Of a stretch of DNA of 64,000 nucleotides, positions 57,160-64,000 are shown in pieces. The DNA comes from Physcia stellaris (taxonomy: Eukaryota; Ascomycota; Lecanoromycetes; Caliciales; Physciaceae): assembly GCA_018902385.1 (NCBI GenBank), contig JABSSW010000004.1, forward strand, positions 682,001 to 746,000. Direction: 5' to 3'. The position numbers were made by a program, and so were the translations under genes. Each line of letters starts with the position of its first letter. The stretch's first letter is position 1. The notes below the pieces were generated by a model, which was not told the DNA's origin, searched no databases, and saw nothing but the letters and a program-made list of their open reading frames with translations.

Positions 57160-57990
57160 TCTGTTGGTGAATAAAGCTTCGAGCGTGGGTTGTGAGTGTC
57201 AAAATTTGCTAATGTGTATACAGTGAAAGAAAGGTCGCAGACGCTATACAGGTCTTGTTGTATGGTTGGCAAAGAACAGGAAGAAGTCTCACAGAGAGCT
57301 GAAAAATTTGTTGGAGGAAATCTTGTGTGCGAAGTGGGAAGTTTTCGTGTTGATGGGCTTTTGTGCTAGTGGAGCTAAGCTAGCGAGAATACCTTACAGT
57401 ACTCGTCAAAGGCTGCCGACGCTCAGCCGAAAGGACAAAGAAAACAGAGTGTCATTCCTTGTGAAAGTCACATGACTAAATAACGGCCCTTTCACGCTTA
57501 CAGTTATGCAGATGAATTATTCTTGACGCAATTATGCCAATGCATTGTTCTACATCTACCCAAATCTAATCTCCTATCCCTTCAAACGGTCGTGGACTGC
57601 AAGAGCAACTGTGTACATCTGCCCAGGTGGATCCTCTTCTCCCTCAATGTTAAAGAGGGCTATTGTGGTGAGCATGGTCTCTTGTTAAACTCTAGGCTGC
57701 GGTCACTACTTACAATAATCGTCATTCAGAGTTTCCAGATCTTGCAATGGGCCAAGTCTATCAGGATTAGATGCCTCCCCCTTTGGAAAATCAGTTCTCG
57801 TATTTGATCTCTGTGTAGGGGTTGTAGAAGATTCATACCATCGGGTAGACATCAAGCGCCCGGTGAGACTGAAGACTCAATTAGATATTTACTGATGCTG
57901 TAGTCATGGTTCTTACATTGTGACATATACGTCGAATATGTGGATAAGGACAAGCCGGCCTCGCCGCCACTTCGATGTCCTGCTATCAGA
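57160..57990. other. Intergenic stretch inside the mating-type region
   Basis: MAT1-1-1 upstream region and 3' region of the next minus-strand gene. Short open frames only. If the locus is idiomorphic, this DNA should be absent or different in MAT1-2 strains. Confidence 0.4.
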
Positions 57991-59079
57991 TCAGCAACAC
58001 TGCCATGCTTTTCGCCGAGCAGGCCTTACGGGTTGTTCCTGGTATTGAGAGATGAGTCAGCCAAGCCTACTTCAGCGGAGATATTGGAGAAGGCTTACAG
58101 CGTCAACAATATCTCTATAGACAGCCTTCCAGTCATCGTTCATCTTTGAAACAATCTTTAGAAGTGGTAAAGATACAAGTTGCGCATTCTCATGATTCCT
58201 GAATTCGTTCGTGAGCTGGCTGCCAGGTGCGCCTTTATGGAGAAGCTGCTGCCAAGGTGTCCGCTTAAAGCCACCTGTTGATTCTTCTTCCGTCGCCTCA
58301 TCGATCATGTCATCTTTGAGGACCTTCCTAGCAGACTCGAAACGTTCTTCTCTCTTTTTCTGTAGCTTCAGCGCCTTTCGCAAACGAACACGCGCTTTAA
58401 TAATGTCACCCATCATATCTACCCAGTAGGCTCCTCTTCGGGCTTCTTCGCCGTTATCGAAAGCAACTGTAGTGCTTTGAGCGCAGGCAATCCGGTCATC
58501 GTCGTTCTCGTGGTTTTCGCCAGAGCCAAGACCTTTGAGGTACGCCCTGATAATAAGAGTGAGGCTGTCTCCGGTGTTACAGGCAGACTCCCTGTCATAA
58601 AATTCCTCCTTTTCCGTGTGATCATTGCCGTGACCTAAGATCGTAAGTAGGACGTCATGAGAGGCACTTCCAAACTCTACCTGAGAGCGGGCGCTTAGTC
58701 CATTCCTTGTGTCTTAAGAGCCTCCTCAAAGTTCTTGAGGAGCAGAACCTTTGCCACTGTTTACTATGTTTCGCACGGCTCCATCTTGGGTCCACTGATT
58801 TGGTACGAATAGCTATAGTCATCGTGGAAACGAGGTATAACTTCGAATATCGGTTCTGATGGCACAGAGATTGACGAAAGTCTTAGCTGTCTTCACTGGA
58901 CCGAGGTTCGCCAGCTTGACACCGGTTACTAGGGTAGCACCTTCCTCATCAATGCTTGGCATTAAGATGCCCTCCAACCAAGCGCAGGTGGCGCCTACCA
59001 GTACTAGCATAGATGTCGTTCTTTCAAACTCACCGCTGTGCATGTGGTCGTCAGATAACGCCCACAATTGGTACCACAT
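57991..59079 (-). CDS. Unrecognised gene inside the MAT1-1 region
   Basis: Lies between MAT1-1-1 and APN2, where auxiliary mating-locus genes are found. The firm part is 58099-58634: a long minus-strand frame (HGNDHTEKEEFYDRE, SLTLIIRAYLKGLG, YWVDMMGDIIKARVRLRKAL, a Lys/Glu helix, TPWQQLLHKGAPGSQL, SKMNDDWKAVYRDIVDA). A model with five exons keeps frame throughout (59034-59079, 58842-58994, 58681-58794, 58099-58634, 57991-58038; 298 aa), starting MWYQLWALSDDHMHSG. The middle exon is uncertain: all three frames between 58650 and 58850 look protein-like, and one donor is weak (GTTATA). I recognise no domain, and no HMG or alpha box. The gene could also be decaying. Confidence 0.55.
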
Positions 59080-59855
59080 GTCTCTAGAAGAAAACGAAGA
59101 TTTCGAGCCTCATAAAATATATCATTGTGCTCCTTACCTGGTCAGGCATGCCTTCTTAGTCTAGGTACTACAAGCTAGAGTATATGATGATCAACTCGCA
59201 AAATATCTTCTTAGGCCCGCTAAATAAAATTCTAATATTCGCCGCTCAGCTGCCCCCTTTTTCCCTCTGGAATGCCATCCCCAAACATACTTCGCCGGAA
59301 GCGAGCTAGCGCGAGAGCGAACAAAGAACTCGAAGAGCGCACTAGCAGGAAGGACCCCACTTCGTGAACAAAGACATCGAAAATTGGGGAGGCTGGGAAG
59401 TGGAGAGGCTGGTAAGTAAGGAGGCTGGGAGTGGGGAGTTCAGTGTCAAAGTGTCGTTGACTGGTATCGTTACAGAAAGTTACCACTAGTGGGTACTAGG
59501 TAGGAGCGCGCCTGCTAAGCGAGACTCTGCAATAAGGCAACTATGGGCGGCACAGCAGAGAAAAAGACACTGGCTCCGGATAGAATTAAGTCAGGAGGTA
59601 CGACTCGGGAAGGATGTTGCTTCGAAATCTATTTATGTTGCATGTAGTTGCTCTAGCTCCATATCCGGGAAATCCATGACTCCCTTGCTTGGCCCCTTCC
59701 TCGCGGCGCTCGATCCGACCACAGCGCAGCGGATTTCGATGGACGGAAGCTATATAGATGTTCTACCTTGAGCGCATGGCATAACAAGCTCAATCAACAG
59801 ATCGTCCGCCAACAGTATACTGAACCTTCCGCAATATCGCAAAACACCCCATACT
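59080..59855. other. Intergenic stretch between MAT-linked gene and APN2
   Basis: Right boundary zone of the mating-type region. Upstream of the MAT-linked gene and downstream of APN2. No supported gene; frames at 59232-59486 (minus) are low quality. Confidence 0.4.
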
Positions 59856-62057
59856 TTATGCACTCGACGGATTCCAGTCGCTACACCATATGAACGTTTG
59901 GCACCTCCACTGTGTGTTCTTCTCTTTCGCCCCGGATGGCCCCAAAGGACGTGAACACATCCAGAAAGAGCGTCCGCAGTTCATACCGCTCTTCTTGGTG
60001 AGCAGTGAGATGCATGGCTCGTCATGACCTTCGCATCTGGGTGCGATGGGCTTGGTGAACAGCTTGGACCATGATTCTGCGGATGCCACTGGGTCATGTA
60101 CTCGTTGTTGCGCGTTGGTGGGAGTTAGGCTAGGGGTTGAATATTTTAGCTTGGAAGTTGGAGAGGTACCTGGCGTATGTATAGTGGACGCGCATAGATG
60201 CGCCGTGGTCTGTGTAGGTATATCGAAATGGCTTGGGTTGGTATCCAACCCGCTCTGGGGCTTTTCAATTAGCCCAGCAGCCGATGTTAGAGATGGAATT
60301 GACAAAGGACCTTTACTATGGGCTGATGTATCAATCCTATCATCTTCAAGGTCCGTAGGAGCGTAACCGTCGCCAGTTGTTGTCTTTGGCTTAAAGAAGC
60401 CTTTCAAGCTTTGTTGACCCTTTCCAGATATGGTAGCTGTCGTAGCTGTGGGACCTGATTTTGAGCGTTTCAACGCCCTGCTAGTGGACGAGTTTGAGGC
60501 AGATCGCTTCTTGCTCGTGGCATCAATGGGTTTTGTCGCACTCGAGGATGGGCTTGCATGATCAACGTTTGATGTAGCCTTACTTTCGGACACGATCTCT
60601 CCAACCTCCGCAGGCGCCGTATCAATGGGAGTAGTAGCTTCCTTGGTGATTGGCTTGAGAGACATCATTGAAGTGGACGCTTGAGTTAAGGGTTTACGCG
60701 TGAACATTTCACGTATGCTTCTGCGACCGTCAAACTCTGGGATCAATCTGCCCGATAGAGGTAGAATGTCTTTGGCTGAGTAGTCTCTTTGGCGCTGTCC
60801 TTTGATGAACATAGCAGAAGGATTCATAAGATCCAGCAAATGTCGTTTGCGCTGATTGAGCGTAACCTCCTCCTTAAAAACGGCGTATACAGGACAATGA
60901 TCCGATCCCTGCACCTGTTCTTAGCCGGGGTTACAGGAGAGGAGTAAATGGTTGTTACCATAAGTCCTTCTTGTATGTTGGACTCGCAGAACCAGTCTTT
61001 CATCGCTGAGCTACAAAGCACATAATCGATCCTCGACCCGTGATTACCTGGTCGCGCATTGACCTTCTGCTCCCAACAAGTAAACATCCCTGCTCGCGAC
61101 GGGTGGAAGCCTCGACATATATCCCACAAGACAGGACGTTCCCTACCCTCATCTTTCTCCCCTACTACCTCTCCATTCATAAGGAGATGATTGAAAAGGC
61201 GTCGACTTGGTGTGGATATCCATTCCTCGGCATTTACACCATTCTTACGCATAGAAGCCTCTGGATTGGCCGTGTCGAGTAATGATGGTGAAATGTTGAG
61301 GTCGCCTGTCAAGAAGACTCGCTTACCCATTGATTCAAGATTCCGAATCCGGGCATCTAAGAGGTTGAGGAAGCCTATGCGAAAATCGTCTCTCGACTCG
61401 TCACGAGTCGCTGGACTGTAGACACCCAAGAGAACGAAGGCAGGGAACTCCAGAATCACACAACGGCCTTCTGAGTCTATGGTTACAGGGTCAATGACAG
61501 ATCTGGCAAGTTGAATACCGGTTGGATAGCCTCCAATTTGTTGCTCTTCTGGTAGGTCTCGGAAGCTCATTGATGACCCGGGAAGACAAAGAGTACCGGT
61601 GATACCCTCCTCTGCGCGTATGGGCGCACATTTTGATTGCCTTGTGTAGACTACAACACCTGAGTATCCTTCGCAAAGGATCAGCCAATTCATTCAGCCT
61701 AGGTCAAGAGCTCTCTATACATACCTTTCTTATGTCTGGGTAGACTCCAGTAGCAGTCCCAGCCAGGAATTAACACCATGTCATCGCTGAGGTCTTTCCG
61801 CTGGATCTTGGTCTCCTGAAAGACTATAATATCGGCCTCTAATATTTCGAACATGGCGGCAAACGTTCTTTGGTCTCGCCATGGCGGATGTCCAAAAGGA
61901 TTCCTGGTATGATGAGCCAGAGTTCCCAAACGAGCTACCGACTAAAAGGTTTCTCACCTTATACCATTAACTGGAAGCAGATTACTTAGACATTTAACAA
62001 TTATTGTAATCAGCGATGGAAGAGCTTACCATTCCAAGTAGTCAGCCGGAGTCCCAT
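59856..62057 (-). CDS. APN2: AP endonuclease 2 (Apn2)
   Basis: Class II AP endonuclease / 3'-phosphodiesterase of base-excision repair. Five exons: 62030-62057, 61958-61970, 61725-61903, 60959-61668, 59856-60908, in phase, 660 aa. Catalytic motifs of the EEP fold: LTTWNVNGIR, VFQETK, FLTGDLNI, NHGSRIDYVL and the terminal GSDHCPVYA. After the nuclease domain comes a Ser/Thr-rich linker with a PCNA-binding PIP box QQSLKGFF (near 60400), then a C-terminal GRF zinc finger (CEGHDEPC, MNCGRSFWMCSRP, WRCQTFIW). Exon 2 is 13 nt. APN2 is the standard right flank of ascomycete MAT loci; it is divergent from COX13. Confidence 0.96.
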
Positions 62058-62346
62058 ATTGAAGGTGGAATTTTCCGTCGCTTCATGGTTTTATGAGACC
62101 AGCACAGGACAAATCGTCGGTTACTGAAGCCTAAAAGTTCGCAAAACGCGAACCCCGGTCTTCACCTTGTTGTTCATCGAGTTCCAGTAGAGCAATTGTC
62201 ATGAAGCCAATCACAGATGACATCTCCGCTTAGTCAGACTTGCTAGCTCCCAGTTACCGAATGAGTCCTAGTACCGACTGCCCGGACTTCCACCTTCAGA
62301 CTTGCAGAGAGCAAATCGACAGCTCTCCTATTCAGAAACGACAATA
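62058..62346. promoter_or_regulatory. Divergent promoter of APN2 and COX13
   Basis: 289 bp between two divergent start codons. No specific motif claimed. Confidence 0.5.
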
Positions 62347-63238
62347 ATGCTTGCTCAACATCTGGCCCTGCGCGCAAAAGCACCTTTCAGCCGATGTGCT
62401 GGCTCACCAATCCTCCGTCATACCCTTCAACGACGTCTCGCAAGTTCCGGCGGACAGCCCCCACTCACAGGTGCGGCGGACAATGCCTTCAATAGGGAAA
62501 GACTCGCAGTGAAGCAGCACGCTGCCGAGTCAAGTGGTGAGCTACGATTCTGCCGCAGTGTTGGTTTTGAACGGCGCAGATGCTTACTGTTCCGCAAGAT
62601 CTCTGGCGAAAACTGATGATCTAGTAAGCTTTTGGCGCAGCACTTCGTAGAGCCTCGGAGAGCTTACACAGTGAAGCGTTACGGTCCCCTGCTTGATCCT
62701 CGCCGCGCTGAACGCCAAGAACCTATGGGACGAGCACTGGGAGCACGAAAAGCATAGACCGCCTTTGGAGGAGCGAGTTCAATATCCCTACCAGAACATC
62801 AGAACAAAAGCTTTCCCTTTTGGTGATGGTGACAAGGTGAGCATTGAGTTAATGATCTTATGGGGTTCTTACTAACCAAATTGGTGCATAGACATTGTTG
62901 TAAGTACTTTCCATTCTTATTCCCTGGCCCTTGTAAACTGCTGGGCTTGGCCAAAGGACACATTGAAAGCACGAGTGAGCTCGAAGTAAGGAGCGGGATG
63001 AGATGTGCAACGAGCCTTTTAGCGCTTCTTGGTTGGAAGCCCATGAGACGTGGCCAATCGTTCAAAATTTGACGCATGTGTTTAAAGTGAGATGGGAAAT
63101 TTTGCACACGTCAGGAGGAAAGCGCACCGATAAAAAAGGATTTTGTCTCGAGCTTGACGGCGATTGATCTTCGAGACGAGGCTAATCTGGAGTTCTAGTT
63201 GGAACGATAAGGTGAACTACAAAAAGCCAACAGAATAA
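62347..63238 (+). CDS. COX13: Cytochrome c oxidase subunit 6A (Cox13)
   Basis: Nuclear-encoded regulatory subunit of respiratory complex IV. Five exons: 62347-62536, 62599-62623, 62677-62836, 62892-62899, 63199-63238, in phase, 140 aa. A mitochondrial presequence (MLAQHLALRAKAPFSRC, basic and amphipathic) precedes the mature part: SSDLWRKLMIYVTVPCLILA forms the membrane segment, then NLWDEHWEHEKHRPPLEER, YPYQNIRTKAFPFGDGDK, TLFWNDKVNYKKPTE. Exon 2 is 25 nt and exon 4 only 8 nt, followed by a 299-nt intron, long for this genome. COX13 next to APN2 and APC5 is the conserved MAT-flanking order. Confidence 0.93.
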
Positions 63239-63409
63239 AGATGACTGAAGAGGAGTAAGACCCAGGTGGGTAAGGAATCCTGACTGTAGATTCGCCAGAT
63301 AGATACAGGCCTTGAACATCCAGTCAGTCTACACTGTTGATTGCACCAGTGTCTTGACGTTTTCGGCCACTTCGGTCCAGGTGTGAGCGGATTGCGTTGA
63401 AGCTAGCAA

Positions 63410-64000
63410 TTAAGTCAAGTCCTTCGCTGCTCTCTTGATATCTAAATACTTTGCGGCACAATCATTAGCTAAGACCGGGTCGCCATTCAGGTGCATAATC
63501 GTAGCCTTTTTAGCCATCATCTCACATTGCCCTCTGACATCTTCTATACTTGAGAACTCATCGAAGGATCGGTCAATATATCCCAAAGCCTTCGTCAAGC
63601 GCTCTTTACGTTGCAACGACTCCACTGGAGCATCCCCCGCCATCCCCATATGAGCATCCGCGAGATGCGAGAACGACTGCGCTGCAAGCTCACAATCCTC
63701 GCATTCGAGTACCTGCGGCATTATGTTCTCCATCAGTCGCGCAGCTGCCTCAAACTCCCTCACATTGATTAAGATTCGGCTAACGGCACCAACAGCTTCC
63801 CAGAGTGCTGGTAGTATCTTGGCGTTATGGGCTAGACTGGCTGCCCTTAGAGCCACCGAAAACCCCTTCTGGGGAATACCTGCCTTGTCATAGATTCTAG
63901 CCTTCAAAATCATGAGCTTGGTACGATGGAAAACGTCGGCTTCCGAGTTATTCAACTTCGTGGCCAATTCCTCGAGGATGTCCATGGCAGTCGAGTAGTT
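63410..64000 (-). CDS. APC5: Anaphase-promoting complex subunit 5 (Apc5), C-terminal part
   Basis: TPR scaffold subunit of the anaphase-promoting ubiquitin ligase. Cut by the right edge: the frame is open through position 64000 (NYSTAMDILEELATKLN), so only the last ~196 residues are seen. TPR-like helices: GFSVALRAASLAHNAKILPALWEAVG, LAAQSFSHLADAHMGMAG, ALGYIDRSFDEF; ends YLDIKRAAKDLT. Assignment rests on these helices plus the conserved APN2-COX13-APC5 order. Convergent with COX13, 171 bp apart. Confidence 0.85.
   Translation of the reverse strand, partial: NYSTAMDILEELATKLNNSEADVFHRTKLMILKARIYDKAGIPQKGFSVALRAASLAHNAKILPALWEAVGAVSRILINVREFEAAARLMENIMPQVLECEDCELAAQSFSHLADAHMGMAGDAPVESLQRKERLTKALGYIDRSFDEFSSIEDVRGQCEMMAKKATIMHLNGDPVLANDCAAKYLDIKRAAKDLT

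Noticed and set aside
57266-57475. 69-codon plus-strand frame upstream of MAT1-1-1
   Set aside because: Short, no family, and overlaps the MAT1-1-1 promoter; no splice partners.

Overview
The window comes from a filamentous ascomycete (Pezizomycotina). Genes are short-intron split genes with GT..AG junctions and CTRAY-type branch sites, ribosomal protein genes are interrupted, and the right third carries the classic mating-type neighbourhood SLA2 - MAT1-1-1 - APN2 - COX13 - APC5. That order is typical of leotiomycete, eurotiomycete and lecanoromycete fungi; I cannot fix the class from sequence alone. Only a MAT1-1 (alpha-box) gene and no HMG-box mating gene is visible, which fits a heterothallic MAT1-1 strain.

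Layout. 0.3-1.5 kb: RPS4 (minus). 2.1-4.5 kb: AT-rich island with a complete 2.05-kb LTR element (189-bp LTRs, 5-bp target duplication) inserted in one copy of a duplicated sequence. 5.9-9.6 kb: large unrecognised helical/coiled-coil protein. 10.6-16.0 kb: RNA-dependent RNA polymerase of the RNA-silencing type. 16.6-26.9 kb: a decayed Tad1-like LINE, split by a nested 4.34-kb LTR element (291-bp LTRs, target duplication ACAAT). The AT-rich block is bracketed by a ~130-140 bp inverted repeat (16.3 and 28.1 kb). 28.5-29.1 kb: SNX3. 29.6-31.1 kb: CPSF6-like RNA-binding protein. 32.2 kb: SEC61 gamma. 34.3-35.5 kb: RIM2-type mitochondrial carrier. 35.9-38.4 kb: DCAF11/WDR23 WD40 protein. 38.8-41.5 kb: NVJ2/TEX2-like SMP protein. 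41.9-47.1 kb: REV3. 47.6-49.1 kb: SLU7. 49.3-50.1 kb: RPS9. 50.3-50.9 kb: RPL21. 51.4-55.3 kb: SLA2. 55.9-57.2 kb: MAT1-1-1. 58.0-59.1 kb: unrecognised MAT-linked gene. 59.9-62.1 kb: APN2. 62.3-63.2 kb: COX13. 63.4 kb to the edge: APC5 3' part.

The most interesting signal is in the repeats. Comparing the two LTRs of each element, every difference is a transition, and nearly all fall at C followed by a pyrimidine (CpC first, then CpT; GpG and ApG on the other strand), while CpA and CpG are largely spared. Canonical RIP, as described in Neurospora, prefers CpA. The LINE shows the same end state: CC/GG almost absent, CT/AG scarce, CA/TG and CG kept. This points to a RIP-like hypermutation with unusual target choice. 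It sits next to an RNA-silencing polymerase gene, though no functional link is shown.

Three otherwise good genes (CPSF6-like, RIM2, NVJ2) each carry a frameshift at a G/C homopolymer where exactly one base appears to be missing. The common pattern suggests base-calling or assembly error rather than gene death. Exon models below were checked for reading-frame continuity by hand.
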